From the NCBI GenBank assembly GCA_036346275.1, contig CM070720.1:8595278-8659277 (forward strand): 64,000 bases of DNA. The letters run 5' to 3'. This DNA is from Otatea glauca. Lineage: Eukaryota; Streptophyta; Magnoliopsida; Poales; Poaceae. Below the pieces are notes generated by a model. The model was not told the DNA's origin. It worked only from the letters and a program-made list of their open reading frames with translations, and made no database searches. Positions 12,501 to 23,760 of the stretch are shown here, one piece after another (position 1 is the stretch's first letter; the number at the start of each line of letters is the position of its first letter). Made by a program: the position numbers and the translations under genes.

Positions 12501-12836
12501 GGGCCGAGGCCCAATACTGTTCACCACCTTTTCTCGGGTTTTTCTTTTTAAAATAATTCTGATTATTTGCTTAATTAATTTTAGTCAATAATAATACCAT
12601 GAAAAATCCAAGAAAATTCTCAGAAATACTTTGAGACATTTTGAACTCAAATAAAATATTTTTGGAAAAACTTTATATAAACTCTATATATATTTAATTA
12701 ATTTTCACAAAAGGCCAATATACATATTCTGAAATTAATTCAAATAAATTCCAAAAAATGCAATAAATTTCCAAAAAATCTCTAAAGGCACAAATGACAT
12801 TAAAACAATATTAAAGATAAATTTTGGGATGTTACA
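9546..12836 (-). repeat. E1 5' LTR
   Basis: 3291-bp LTR, the transcription-initiating copy for this minus-strand element. It begins TGTCAGGACCCG and ends GGGATGTTACA on the plus strand. A TATA box is at 12166-12174 and a TGACGTCA palindrome at 11513-11520. Open frames within it are LTR sequence, not genes. Confidence 0.9.
12166..12174 (-). promoter_or_regulatory. LTR TATA box
   Basis: CTATAAAAG on the minus strand, about 660 bp inside U3 and conserved in the sister LTR. It would have driven the E1 genomic RNA towards lower coordinates. Confidence 0.6.
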
Positions 12837-12841
12837 TACTG
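12837..12841. repeat. Target-site duplication of E1, right copy
   Basis: TACTG, identical to 830-834. Confidence 0.85.
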
Positions 12842-13582
12842 GAACGAAAGGCTATGAGTATGTTACAGCCTTATATGGAGCCATATTTCTCTATGGAATC
12901 GGCTCAAGGTATTGTCAGTACCTAGGAAGTTCAATCGGTTGTGGGACCAATTGGGGAAAAGTGTAAAACAGAGTAGATGGTGGTAAGTTGGTTGGTACAT
13001 TGAACTTAGCAGCATTGGTATATGCCTGATAGTGCGCAATCCCACTTGTGTGAGGATCTCTTGGCAATATTACAATCGACTGGGTTGGCATCATAGATGG
13101 AATTGTGAGAGCCAACTATCCTAACTAGCTAGACTCAACGAAAGTTGTTATTTAGCAAGCTCTTATATATAATTTTGTATATGTATAAATTTTCACATGT
13201 ATTTCGGTCCTAAAAACATCAAATTTGGTCAATTTTGTAGCAATTTCGGTCCAAAAGACCAAAATTTCAGCCGAAATCACTGAGATTTCGTCGAAATTTA
13301 CTAAAATCAATATAGCAAAAACTAATTTTTAATTTTTTTCATTCAGTTAGGATTTTGAATCTCATTCTCAACTGAAACTTGAGATTTCACCAAGATTTTC
13401 TGAAATTTCGCAGAAATTTTGAACCTTGTCATCACATATGTTGGATTTACCCCAACATTTATAGCACAACTATTTTGGATTGTCTCTTGTTTAAGGAATA
13501 TTTTGGCAAATACACCTAATATAATAAATCATTATCATTATTTTGTAAATTTTGCAGGTGTGTAACATGTACCATTTGTAGA
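12842..13582. other. Old flanking sequence, no gene seen
   Basis: Continuation of the sequence interrupted by E1. Short open frames on the minus strand (12863-13115) show no domain. At 13240-13420 the strand is AT-rich with several degenerate GAAATTTCG-type motifs, a pattern common in grass intergenic DNA. I see no coding or RNA signal. Confidence 0.5.
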
Positions 13583-13641
13583 CACTACTACAAAAAGGAC
13601 TATATTAGACTACTCATCACAGACGGTTTTCAAAAATCGTA
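13583..13641 (+). mobile_element. Truncated terminus of a CACTA DNA transposon
   Basis: Begins CACTACTACAAAAAGGAC, the classic CACTA (En/Spm superfamily) terminal-repeat form. It continues with a CAGACGGTTTTCAAAAATCG subterminal-type string. It is cut at 13642 by the LTR of element T. The other terminus was not found in the window. Confidence 0.6.
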
Positions 13642-14119
13642 TGTGGAATATAAGAACCCAGGTGTCTTCATAACTGGCCCAGAAGTGCCTGAGGGAGAGA
13701 CAGGGCCGAGTGAAAGGCCCAGAGGATAAGCTCCGCGCCAAGCCTTGCTGCCGTGCGCAAGGGGATATATCCTAGAGACTGTTGAACAAATATTTAGATA
13801 TAAGAGATATGATTGTAATCCGAGTTGTTAGTAGGATAAGATAAAGATGTAAACTCTATCCTGTAACCGATTAGAATCCAATAACCGATCGGGACTCTGT
13901 AAACCGCCCCACCCCCATTATATAAGGGAGAGGGCGAGCAACAACAGGGACACGAGCAATCTTAGATCCAAGAGATCCAAATAATCCCAGCACACAGGAC
14001 TAGGGTATTACCTCCTCCGTCAAGGGCCTGAACCTGTCTAAACCTTTGTCTTGTGTGACCTTCGAGTTTTAGATCTAGCGCCTACCCCATAAATTCATTG
14101 CCGACCACAAAAGTCGACA
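13642..14119 (+). repeat. T 5' LTR
   Basis: 478 bp beginning TGTGGAATATAAG and ending AAGTCGACA, directly before the PBS. It contains a TATA box at 13919-13925. No sister LTR is present in the window, so the boundaries rest on TG...CA ends and PBS position. Confidence 0.75.
13919..13925 (+). promoter_or_regulatory. T LTR TATA box
   Basis: TATATAA followed by GGGAGAGGGCGAG, about 195 bp before the LTR end. It is the likely core promoter of the T genomic RNA. Confidence 0.6.
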
Positions 14120-14120
14120 G

Positions 14121-14140
14121 TTGGCGCGCCAGGTAGGGGG
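14121..14140 (+). promoter_or_regulatory. T primer binding site
   Basis: TTGGCGCGCCAGGTAGGGGG starts one base after the LTR. This differs from the tRNA-iMet sites of the other elements. The matching tRNA cannot be decided without comparison to the host tRNA set. Confidence 0.75.
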
Positions 14141-14168
14141 AGCGCTATAATCTTTTCCTACAAACTCG

Positions 14169-14723
14169 ATGGTAGCAATCAGCGGAATCATCACCACCTT
14201 CATCTCCGGTCAGGCTTTCCGCTTTGGAAACCTGGACTTCGTCGTAGATACCCTCGGAGAACTTGTTTGCCTAGACCTAAATCGGATCCAATCTGGTAAA
14301 GATCAGGCCGACCCATCTCAGGTGTGCCACTCCGACTCAATCAGCGAACCAGTCGGCATCGCGAGGAATTGCTACAATCTTCGTGGCATCTTCACAATAG
14401 AAGAGCAAAAGACCAATCTCCAACGCCAACAAGAGATTCAAGAAGCCACCGAGGAAGATCGTCTTCTTCGTAAGGCTAAGGAGGCACAGGCGCTATCGCT
14501 TCGATCTCGCGGCCGCAATGTCCATGAGGACATCCTACAATCAAAATTGGGAGACCAAGTTGTCTTCCATACACCGCTGCAGAACGTTGTCACCTCCAAG
14601 ACGCTTCTCGACACGCTGGACCCGATGATTGCATATGATAGCCCGGAGGCCCCGATCGTGGCCCAGATCAAGGCCATGGTGACGGCGGCAGCAATTCAGC
14701 AGAATCAGGAAAAGCCGGTATGA
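14169..14723 (+). CDS. T gag, N-terminal open segment
   Basis: 184-residue open frame starting 50 bp after the LTR. It has a hydrophilic helical central part (about residues 75-110, rich in Q, E and K) but no named domain. Position and the following gag core make it the N-terminal region of the Tat gag. A stop (TGA) ends it, and gag continues in another frame. Confidence 0.55.
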   Translation: MVAISGIITTFISGQAFRFGNLDFVVDTLGELVCLDLNRIQSGKDQADPSQVCHSDSISEPVGIARNCYNLRGIFTIEEQKTNLQRQQEIQEATEEDRLLRKAKEAQALSLRSRGRNVHEDILQSKLGDQVVFHTPLQNVVTSKTLLDTLDPMIAYDSPEAPIVAQIKAMVTAAAIQQNQEKPV

Positions 14724-15777
14724 GAAGTGCACTCACGCTCCCACGCGGCTACTCGCGTCACTAGCAGTCGGACTGCTGCCAGTCGGAGTACCGGCAGTCG
14801 GCGCCCCACACAACCAGTTGGAATCTCAACCGCGACCTCCGCCAAGACATCACTGCCATACGGCAAGAGCGGAACAAGGGAGAACGACACTGGCACTACG
14901 ACGACCACGAACGTTTTGGTACAGGCCACGATTTTCGAAGTGATCAACGGTACGACGATTGCAACGACCATAGAGACCATCATCGCCGGGGTCGGAACGA
15001 CAATGACGATCGTTGAGTCATGGGCTCGCCGCGCCGAACTCCACCCCGACGCGTTGATGACACTCACCGAGCCAGAGGCTCGCCACGCCGGACTCCCCCT
15101 CATTATGACGACAGATCCATCGACGGAATCTGAGCGTTTACTTCTCGGTTACATCGAGTAGTATGGCCCAAAGGTTTCAACCCCAAGGGCATCGTTAAGT
15201 TTGACGGGGATCGAGATCCGGAAGCTTGGCTGCAGGTCTATGCCACGCGATTAAAGCGGTGAGGGCAATCAAAACATGATGGCAAATTATCGCGATCAAT
15301 CTCACCCCTTCAACTCAATCATGGTTCCACAGGACTTCCTGCGAACTTCGGTGGACTCTGGGCGATCTTTGCGATCAATTTATCGCGAACTTCGGGGAAC
15401 CTATGAGAGGCTGGCACCCCATGGGACCTATATCGACTTCACGGAAGAAAGGCGAAGCGAGAGATTTCATCCGGCGTTTCATGCAGAAGAAAAACACCAT
15501 CAGGGATGTATCTGATGCAGTGGTGGTAGCAGCATTTCAGAAAGGGGTCAGCGATCCTGATCTGATAAAGAAAATTTCTAGGAAACAACCGGCATCCGTA
15601 AAGGAGATGTTTGCATTGGCCGACCGCTATGCCACGGCCTCAGACGCCCTGGCCGAGCGCCAAGAAGATTGCCCGCAACAGAAGGACAAATGCGACAAGG
15701 CCGAGTCCTCCAAGTACAAAGACAAAAAGCGGAAAGGCGAGGAGCTAGTTGCGGTAGCAAAACGCAACCGGCCCTGA
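14724..15777 (+). pseudogene. T gag core, frameshifted
   Basis: The charged R/D/H-rich linker (about 14815-15010) and the start of the retrotransposon-gag domain (KGFNPKGIVKFDGDRDPEAW at 15169-15228) are in one frame. The C-terminal half is in another frame at 15403-15777 (DFIRRFMQKKNTIRDVSD, FQKGVSDPDLIKKI, MFALADRYATASDA, then a lysine-rich tail). Stops and at least two frame changes lie between. Gag would form the capsid of the intracellular particle. This copy cannot make a full-length gag. Confidence 0.75.
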
Positions 15778-15813
15778 GCCACACAGAGGGACGCGCCCGA
15801 TTACAATATTGTC

Positions 15814-16575
15814 ATGGATGTGATCTGTCCTTTCCACCCTAAGGGAAAGCACGCCGCCAAAGACTGCTTTACCCTCAAGCGTTTTGCGCGTGAAAGCAAA
15901 AAGCAACCGGCTCCAGCGAAGGATGAGGCTACCAAGAAGAAAGACCCTCCCGGCGAGGACAATTACAAAGAACCCGAGCACGAGCTGAACTACATATACA
16001 GGGGCTCCACCGGATACGAGTCCAAGCGAAAGCAAAAGCTTACCGCTCGGAACATCAATGCGGTGGAACCAGCAACCCCCCAGTATCTAAAGTGGTCTGA
16101 AGTCCTGATCACCTTCGACCGCTCGGATCACCCCAATCGAGTTCTACATCCGGGTAAGTATCCTCTAGTGCTCGACCCTGTTATTCGCAATGTAAAGATT
16201 AAGAAAGTCTTGATTGATGGAGGGAGTGGACTCAACGTCTTGTTCGCTAAAACCTTCGACGACATAAACGTCCCCCGCTCTGAGCTAAGGCCGAGCTCAC
16301 AATCATTCCATGGGGTGATCCCTGGGGCGTCGTCGTTTCCACTCAGGCAGATTGCTTTGCCCATCACCTTCGGTACTAAAAACAACTATCGGACCGAGTA
16401 TATAAATTTCGAGGTAGCGGATTTTGAGACAACGTATCACGCTATCTTGGGAAGGCCCAGTCTGGCTCGGTTCATGGCCGTCCCGCACTACACCTATTTG
16501 GTGATGAAGATGTCGGGATCCAAAAGAGTCATCACGGTTCGCAGTGACATCAAGCGATCTTTGGAATGCGACTGA
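15814..16575 (+). CDS. T gag zinc finger and aspartic protease, open frame
   Basis: 253-residue open frame. It starts with a CX2HX4HX4C-type finger (CPFHPKGKHAAKDC, residues 5-18). After a K/E-rich linker comes a retropepsin-like fold: VLIDGGSGLNVLF near residues 132-144 carries the active-site motif in the D-G-G-S form typical of Tat elements, and AILGRPSL near residues 208-215 is the second conserved motif. It would cleave the gag-pol polyprotein. The frame ends in a stop before the RT, which in an intact element would be read through. Confidence 0.8.
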   Translation: MDVICPFHPKGKHAAKDCFTLKRFARESKKQPAPAKDEATKKKDPPGEDNYKEPEHELNYIYRGSTGYESKRKQKLTARNINAVEPATPQYLKWSEVLITFDRSDHPNRVLHPGKYPLVLDPVIRNVKIKKVLIDGGSGLNVLFAKTFDDINVPRSELRPSSQSFHGVIPGASSFPLRQIALPITFGTKNNYRTEYINFEVADFETTYHAILGRPSLARFMAVPHYTYLVMKMSGSKRVITVRSDIKRSLECD

Positions 16576-18218
16576 GAGAACTATGAACTTCTTTGGCTGC
16601 GGGAGGCAACCGCCGGGGAAGAATATCGGCGGTGCCACATTGCAGAAGAAAGCGACATCCCATCCAAGAAGCGAGCCACGTCGAGGATAAAGTCGGCGGA
16701 GGAACCAAGAGAACTATTCTCGACTCATCGGCCCATCAAAATGACTACGATCGGGATAGGGCTCGAGGATAAATAGGAAGGCATGCTCGTCACCTTCCTC
16801 CAGGCTAACAAGGACATCTTTGCCTGGAAACCATCCGACATGCCGGGTGTTCCTAAGGAGGTGATCGAGCATTCTTTACACGTCGATGAAAAGGCAAAGC
16901 CAATCAAGCAAAGACTCCGGCGGTTCTCTCTAGATCATCGAAATGCCATCAAGTAGGAGATCACCAAGCTATCAGCTGCAGGTTTTATCAAAGAAGTGTA
17001 TCATCCCGACTGGTTGGCGAACCCTGTACTAGTTCAAAAGAAGAATAAAACTTGGCGCATGTGCATTGACTATACTGATCTCAACAAGGCATGTCCGAAG
17101 GATCCATTTGGGCTACCTCGAATTGATCAGGTGGTTGATTCAATCGCCGGGTGCGAGATCCTGAGTTTCATCGATGCCTACTCAGGGTACCACCAGATTC
17201 GCCTAAAGGCGGAAGATCATATCAAGACTTCATTCATCACGCCCTATGGGGCCTTTTGCTATACCACGATAGCGTTCGGGTTGAAAAATGCTGGAGCAAC
17301 TTATCAACGCGCAATACAGCAATGTTTTCACTCCCAACTCGGACGCAATGTGGAGGCATATGTGGACGATGTCATGGTAAATACTTGGGGGAGGAGGGAC
17401 CTTATCGCCGACCTAACCGAGACGTTCAAAAGTCTAAGGACTTTTAGCATGAAGCTTAATCCCGAGAAGTGTGTTTTCGTAGTATCTTCGAGAAAACTGC
17501 TCGGGTTTATCATATCCCAACGAGGCATTGAGGCCAACCCAGAAAAGATCAACGCCATATCAAATATGGAACCGCCAACTTGCCAAAAGGACGTCCAGAA
17601 GCTTATAGGGTGCATGGCCGCACTCAGCAGGTTTATTTCTCGACTGGGTATGCGAGGTTTGCCATTCTTTAAACTCCTCAAGAAGCAGGACAAGTTCCAA
17701 TGGACGCCTGAGGCACAACAAGCATTTGAAGATTTGAAGACCTTTTTAACGACACCCTCGGTCTTGGTTTCACCGATGCCAGGGGAACCTCTGTTATTTT
17801 ACATCGCGGCAACGACTCGCGTAGTCAGCACTGCAATCATCGTAGAAAGGGAGGAGCCGGGTCACGTGCAGAAGATCCAACACCCGGTCTATTTCATCAG
17901 TGAGGTCCTGAGTGAATCTAAGGTGCGGTATCCACAAGTTCAAAAATTATTATACGCCGTACTTCTTACATCTCGCAAACTCAAGCACTACTTCCAAGAG
18001 CATACTGTTTCGGTGGTCACTTCCTTCCCAATAGGAGATATACTTCACAAATAGGAGGCCACTGGGAGAATTGCAAAGTGGGCAGTCGAGCTTGGAGCTT
18101 TTGATATCCTATTCAAGCCTCACGCAGCCATCAAGTCTCAAGCGCTCGCCGACTTTACTACCGAGTGGACGGAACTTCAAAACCCGGCGGTCGTCAAGGA
18201 ACTCGAGTATTGGATGAT
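16576..18218 (+). pseudogene. T reverse transcriptase and RNase H, N-terminal part
   Basis: A linker with stops (16576-16995) contains the FAWKPSDMPGVPKEVIEH motif that precedes RT in Tat elements. The 352-residue open frame 16996-18054 covers RT: WRMCIDYTDLNKACPKD, LSFIDAYSGYHQI, and AYVDDVMV at about 17357-17380 with both aspartates intact. It then covers the first RNase H-like domain (FQWTPEAQQAFEDLK, VYFISEVLSESKVRYP). After a stop at 18052 the frame continues (WAVELGAFDILFKP, ALADFTTEW) and is cut at 18218 by E3. The RT itself looks chemically complete, but the polyprotein is broken. Confidence 0.88.
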
Positions 18219-21122
18219 TGTCGGGACCCGAATCTGCAAATCCGGACCCTCTGTGTATTACATGCTAGTCGGGATCACGCTAGCACACACATCTTCTGAG
18301 GTTGCAAATCCACGAGACATTCCACAGATATAAGAATAAATAGTGTAACATTCATATAAAGCGAGTTATGCGACCTTATGGTCTCCTTACATAAAATCAA
18401 CCACATGAGAACACATTATTGAGTAAAAGAAATAGCAGTGGAATAAAATAAATATCGTGGAAGCCTTCATCTTTCCACAGGCAACCGGCCGGGCTTGCCC
18501 CTAATTGTCAGGATCCTCATTGTACTCCTCCTCCCACGCCGGTGTAGACTCCTCCACGATGTTGGGGTTGATAAGCAAGGAGGGTGAGTACACAAGGCAC
18601 TCAACAAGTAATGCACGAATCGGCGCTATTACTAAATGCAAAGCTTATTCCAAAGTTGGCTTAATTGGTTCCTTTTGCTTCAAACGACATTTTTAAACCA
18701 GTATCTTATTTAGATTAAAGCGTTGAAACAGTTATAATAATACTAATTTCTTCAAATGGTTTTCTTGAAAATTCTCGGCACCTGACCTTAAGAGTTCATT
18801 TTAACAGCGGCACACACCACCCAATCCACATTTTATTTTTGAAGATCTAACCCTTGGTGTAATCCCGAGCAATGTCAATACCGCGGACTCGGCTATTCGA
18901 ATAGATTTTACACTCTGCAGAGGTTGTACACTTTACCCACAAGATATAGCCATTCACCACACAGGTGATCGTCCGTAACAAAGTCTTTCAGGAACCTCTA
19001 CCTTAACCAAAGAACCTCTTCGGTATTGCCTTCACTATCACTTCCCTCACACAGAGCCGAGGTATAGGACAGGTCAATCACCGTTGGATGGCCACCAAGC
19101 CATAGCAGTGCGCTCCCGATCAGATACACCCACATGTCTTGTCACCACGAGGTATTAGAGGAAAGATAAAAGAACCCTAATCAACTAGGTCCGTCCCATA
19201 CCAGACATGTGGTTGTACGAGTGACTCAAATCAAAGGCTTGCAAGGTGAAGTCCTTAACTGACCAAGACAAGACTTCCAACACTCAACAGTGGCACATAG
19301 CCCAATGTGGCACACAGACTCACATCACTCATCAACCTATTGTCACACAGGCCCACCTGGCACACAGCCTCTTACCACTTGCCCCAGTCTAAATCATTTC
19401 CCACCTAGTTGATTATTGTGCAACACATGCCAGCAATAACTCAACATCAGTACAGAACCACACAGGTCTCTGTACCCAATCTCATCATGTGGCATCATCA
19501 CACCACTTTCAAAATACATTCAATATTTCTTTAATCAATATTGTAGCGTTTTCCCGAAAGATCATTCATGATTCGTTGCAAGGCTAAGCATCTACTCACG
19601 GTCTAGCCTCCCGTGTTGGCACAATATTTACATCCAACTAATACAATCAAACTTACGGTGACAAAGATTTTAGGGCATACAGATAATACTTTCGTGGTGA
19701 CAATAACAATATGGGTTGATTAGCTACATTACCCAATTTAATTTAAATTCACTTTAAATAAATTAGCATGCATAATTTCAAAGCATAAATTACATTTTAA
19801 AATCTGGGATCAAAATGATCAAAGCATCACTTGCCTTCAAAGAGTTGCTGGTCATTTTTCGAAGCTTGGTCTTGAGCGACGAACTCTTCCTCGAAACCTT
19901 CCGGCAAATTTGCGTCTACGCGTACAAACAATATATGCAATAAATAACTAATATAGAAAACTAAATGACCTCAAAAATTCAAATAAAATTCACCATTAAA
20001 GATATCACAATTTTTTGAATTTTTAGAAATTTGAATCACCCAAATCCGAGTTAAAATGCAAAAGTTATAGCCATTTGAAGTTTGAATAAAATCTTAAAAT
20101 AAGGAAATTAGAAAATCCGATTTTTCCGAATTATTTTTATACTGAAAAATTGGAATTTATGACGCCAGCATGACCTAATGATGACGTCAGCACCAAAATG
20201 AAATTCGGGCGAATTATAAAAATATTTATGGCGTCGTGATAGCGTCGACATGACATCGGCCGCGACCGTGGCGGCATACGGTGTTGCCGCGTCGCCTCGA
20301 TCTATGGACTCGGTCCACGGCTCGGTCGAGTCCACGTGGACTTAGTCCACCGACCGCGGTGCATCCACGCGGCAAGATCCGAGCCGTTCATTGAATCAGC
20401 GGTCGGATCTCACGCGTCACGACACCTTGCGCTTGAATCCACGCGACCGTGTCGGCGCATCGGCGATCGCTCGGATCAGCGGTGGATCCCACGCGCGACT
20501 TCGTCGGCGCGTCGCGTTCTGCGCCTCCGCGCGTCGCGCATCCAACGGAACTCCTGGATCCGATGGCTAGATCTCGCGCACGTTCGGCGACGTCTCGGTT
20601 CACGCGCGGCCACGTGGCAAGATCGTAGTGGCACGCTCGAAATCGATGGCTGGATCTGGTCTCTGCCCCGGTCAAAATGCCCACGCGTCGGCACGCGATT
20701 CGGCGAGGGTACGGCGCCATCACCGCCGCACGTTCAAATCTGAGCAGCGCGGATCATTATAACAAAACCAGATCTAATCTCTACGTTTAGATCTAATCCG
20801 ACGGCGCGAGATTCTGGGGCGGTTCTTTCGCTCACCCTAGCGACGGGCGCAATCTCACGCGTACACTAACGATCCAGCGGTGAGATCTAAGCGATCCGAA
20901 AGTAAATCTAATCACCACCGTTCAATCTAGATCTAACGGTCAAGATTAACGCTTGGTAAGAAAAGGGAGCACCGACGTGGACGTACCAGAACCATGCGAT
21001 GCAGATCGAACGATCGACGGAGCTCGGTGAAGACGACGGCGGCGAGGAAGCGAAGGTTGCCGGAGCTGGGGAAGATGACGCAGCCAACGGCGCTGCGGGG
21101 CTTCTCCGGCGTGAAGAACTAG
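18219..21122 (-). repeat. E3 left LTR, truncated, distinct subfamily
   Basis: Begins TGTCGGGACCCGAATCTGC, as in E1 and E5, but soon diverges from the right E3 LTR (CTAGTCGGGATCACGCTAGC here, CTAGTCCAGGATCACGC there). It runs into RNase H-coding sequence at about 21122 without its GGGATGTTACA end, so at least several hundred bases are lost. The GC-rich open frames at 20108-20743 are LTR sequence. Confidence 0.75.
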
Positions 21123-21896
21123 CAAACACTTCTTTAGCTCTTGGAAACTCTGCTCATACTCTGTTGTCCAAACAAATTTCTTCTCCTTCTTTAAGAGTTG
21201 AGTGAGCGGTCTAGCTTTTCTAGAAAACCCTTCTATGAAACGGCGATAATATCCGCCATTCAAGAAAACTTGGTTTGGGAGTCTTGTCTTGGGTGACTCC
21301 CAACTTAGCACATCTCGTACCTTACGAGGTCAATGACGACTCCTACTGCCCGATATAACATGTCCTAGGAAAGCAACTTCTTTCATCCAGAACTCACATT
21401 TACTGAGCTTTGCATAAAGCTGATTCTCTCTTAGCTTCGTTAAAACTTGGCGCAAGTGATCCTCATGTTCTTCCTCACTTTTGGAGTAGATCAGGATGTC
21501 ATCAATGAAAACAACAACAAACTTATCCAAATATTCCATAAATACTTTATTCATTATGTTCATGAAGTAGGCAGGGGCATTGGTCAATCCAAAAGACATC
21601 ACGGTATACTCATACTGTCCATACCGAGTAACAAAAGCTATTTTGGGGATATCCTCTCGACAAATCTTCAACTGGTGATAACCTGATCTTAGGTCGATCT
21701 TCGAGAACACTCCAGCTCCTTGGAGTTGGTCAAACAAATCATCGATTCTTGGCAGAGGGTACTTATTCTTGATAGTGACCTCATTAAGTGAGCGATAATC
21801 TACGCACATTCTCTGAGTCCCATCTTTTTTTCAACTAGAAGAACTGGCGCTCCCCATGGCAAAGAACTTGGTCGAACAAAACCTTGATCTTGTAGC
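21123..21896 (-). pseudogene. E3 reverse transcriptase and start of RNase H
   Basis: 21809-21330 is an open RT segment: MCVDYRSLNEVTIKNKYPLP, FSKIDLRSGYHQL, and VVVFIDDILIYS with the catalytic D-D pair, then LRENQLYAKLSKCEFW and FLGHVIS. After a frame disruption at about 21330, 21311-21123 encodes the connection region (YYRRFIEGFSRKARPLTQLL, KKEKKFVWTTEYEQSFQELK). It is then fused to LTR sequence. The rest of RNase H, integrase and chromodomain are absent. Confidence 0.85.
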
Positions 21897-21904
21897 TCTT
21901 TAAT

Positions 21905-22510
21905 CTATCTCTTTACCTCGGCTAACTCATTAGCAGGCATACTATAAGGTCTCCTGGAAATGGGTGGTGTTCCAGGAGCTAGTTCTATCAAGAACTCTAT
22001 ATCTCGGTCCGGTGGCATCCCAGGCAACTCATCCGGAAACACATCAGGAAATTCACTGGCGACTGGCACATCTTCCAAACTTATTCCTTTGGCACTACAA
22101 ACTTTAATCCCTTCGGACTGATCTGAAGTGGCTTGAACTTTTAACTTGGCTCTATCTGGACTTGTTAAGGTGATCTCTCTATTCTCACAATCCAAAACTG
22201 CTTGGTTCTTGGAGAGCCAATCCATTCCTAGGATCACATCTAGGGACTTGGTGTCTAGGACGATAAGGTTGGCTAGAAATTCTACCCCTCCAATTAATAT
22301 CTTAACTTCGGGGCAGCCTTGGTTCATACTCAAATCAGAACCAGGTGATTGTACTAATAAAATAGTCTTAAGAGGCATTGTATTTAATTGATGACTTGCA
22401 GCAAAACTTCGAGGAACAAACGAATGCGTAGCTCCAGAATCAAACAAAACCATGGCAGATGCTGAGTTGACCAGGAGCTTACCTAGTATGGCGTGCAGTG
22501 CGGTGGGCAT
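21905..22510 (-). CDS. E3 aspartic protease and RT linker, open frame
   Basis: 201-residue open frame. Its retropepsin-like motifs are VLFDSGATHSFVPRSFA (active-site DSG, residues 22-38) and LDVILGMDWLSKNQAVLDC (about residues 88-106). It then runs into the DVFPDELPGMPPDRDIEF linker and the SRRPYSMPANELAEVK motif that begins the RT region. It is the best-preserved protease in the window. Gag (22580-23173) lies upstream in a different frame. Confidence 0.82.
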   Translation of the reverse strand: MPTALHAILGKLLVNSASAMVLFDSGATHSFVPRSFAASHQLNTMPLKTILLVQSPGSDLSMNQGCPEVKILIGGVEFLANLIVLDTKSLDVILGMDWLSKNQAVLDCENREITLTSPDRAKLKVQATSDQSEGIKVCSAKGISLEDVPVASEFPDVFPDELPGMPPDRDIEFLIELAPGTPPISRRPYSMPANELAEVKR

Positions 22511-22579
22511 CCTCGGTGGTGACGTGATTCACACGGCCTCTTCCAGCAGGCGGCGGAGTCCTGGTGGCTTGGTTGGAGT

Positions 22580-23173
22580 CTAGGGCACTCCACATCCTGA
22601 TCCTGGTGCGGGGGTCTTGGCTGGCGTAGATCCCAAGTTGAATCGGACTGGCGTCACAGCTTGCTTTCTTGGGCAATTATTGGCGTAATGACCGAGTTCA
22701 TGACAGTTGAAACATGTGACTCCTGCAGCTGGATTAGTGGTCCTCTGAGGTGGATTGTTGTTGGTGCTGAGGTTGCGATTGCCTGAAGGAGCTGGGCGAG
22801 GTGCTAGTGCAGGTGTTTTGAATGTATTCGGAGGAGTGAAACGAGCAGGCTGTTGAGCATTGGTTCTGACTCTCTGCTGATGATTCTGATGGGCTCCATG
22901 CTGCATCATCTTTCTCTTACGGGATTCTTCCAATTCACGGCGAGATTCCTCAATAAGCATAGCTTTATCTACAAGGTGCTGAAAATTTGCATAGTCATTG
23001 CCAATGACTTGCACCTTTAGTCCTGGATTGAGTCCACGCTTGAACTTCTTTTGGCGAGCATCATCTGTGGCTACATCCTTTGGAGCATAGCAAGCGAGTT
23101 GAGTGAACTTATTGAGGTATTCACTCACTGACATTCCTTCTTGCTTAAGCTCTCGGAACTCATTCTTCTTCAT
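22580..23173 (-). CDS. E3 gag C-terminal half with zinc knuckle
   Basis: 197-residue open frame. It carries the end of the retrotransposon-gag domain (FRELKQEGMSVSEYLNKFTQ, ACYAPKDVATDDARQKKFKR), a basic coiled segment (SRRELEESRKRKMMQ), a proline/asparagine-rich linker and one CX2CX4HX4C knuckle (CFNCHELGHYANNC, about residues 155-168). Unlike E1, only one knuckle is present. The N-terminal half is upstream in other frames. Confidence 0.85.
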   Translation of the reverse strand: MKKNEFRELKQEGMSVSEYLNKFTQLACYAPKDVATDDARQKKFKRGLNPGLKVQVIGNDYANFQHLVDKAMLIEESRRELEESRKRKMMQHGAHQNHQQRVRTNAQQPARFTPPNTFKTPALAPRPAPSGNRNLSTNNNPPQRTTNPAAGVTCFNCHELGHYANNCPRKQAVTPVRFNLGSTPAKTPAPGSGCGVP

Positions 23174-23760
23174 CTACACTTTTCCATCAGGGATATGAGA
23201 GTGGCGGAAAGCAGAGGAAAACTCTGCCCAAGTGATAGTCTGAGGGTCATCATGGGCAAGATCAGTAGTTCTCCCACCATTCGTGGCGATGCCTGCGGTG
23301 ATGGCGGCATAGAGAACCTTCTCACGATCGTGCCTTTGGCGATTGCAAGCTTCTTCTCAATGGAGCGAATCAATCATCGGCGTCAATGGTTACGAAGAGT
23401 TGGAGAAAGTTGGCGGACGAGTCCTCATAAATTCTGCTAGCTTGGGTGGAGGCGAGCTTGAGGAGGTGCGGCGGCGAGCTTGGTTCTCTTGGTTCAACGG
23501 GTTTGCTAGGGCAGTGCGGTTTGGTTCTGGCGATTCATCATGTTGTTCATATTACGCATCATTGTGTTCATTAGCTAAGTCTGAGCTGCCAGAAAATGTC
23601 CCATGTTACGATCATCACTTCTGGTGGTGGCGGTGGTGCATTGGGATTGGAGTTGGTGTTGGCACTTTGGCATCCACGGGAGAAGCTGCGGCCGGCTCGA
23701 ACAAGTGTCAACCATCGAGATCTTGACACAAGGGTTTGATAGGTAAGAGGAAGCGATGAG
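23174..23760 (-). pseudogene. E3 gag N-terminal half, frameshifted
   Basis: Fragments include RSIEKKLAIAKG near 23367-23332 and Q/N/M-rich sequence near 23560. They match the gag N-terminus (ADDWLKTIE... in E1) but are spread over several frames with stops. Confidence 0.6.

Larger units (their letters stand above)
835..12836 (-). mobile_element. E1: complete Ty3/gypsy chromovirus (Tekay/Del-like), decayed
   Basis: This is a 12-kb LTR retrotransposon on the minus strand. Its parts are a 3' LTR (835-4056), a polypurine tract, pol (integrase with chromodomain, RNase H, RT, protease), gag, a PBS matching initiator tRNA-Met and a 5' LTR (9546-12836). Both LTRs begin TGTC and end GGGATGTTACA on the plus strand. 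A perfect 5-bp TACTG duplication proves that one insertion event made the whole unit. Long LTRs, an iMet PBS and a chromodomain fit the Tekay/Del clade. The pol frames are riddled with stops and frameshifts, so it cannot encode its own mobility proteins. By eye the first roughly 330 bp of the LTRs differ at about 7% of sites, indicating an old insertion. Confidence 0.92.

Noticed and set aside
20336..20743. Long GC-rich open frames within LTRs (also 2762-3622, 12032-12379, 26054-26580 and 47307-47866)
   Set aside because: They occur in several frames at once, have no domains and lie in LTRs. They are chance frames caused by high GC.
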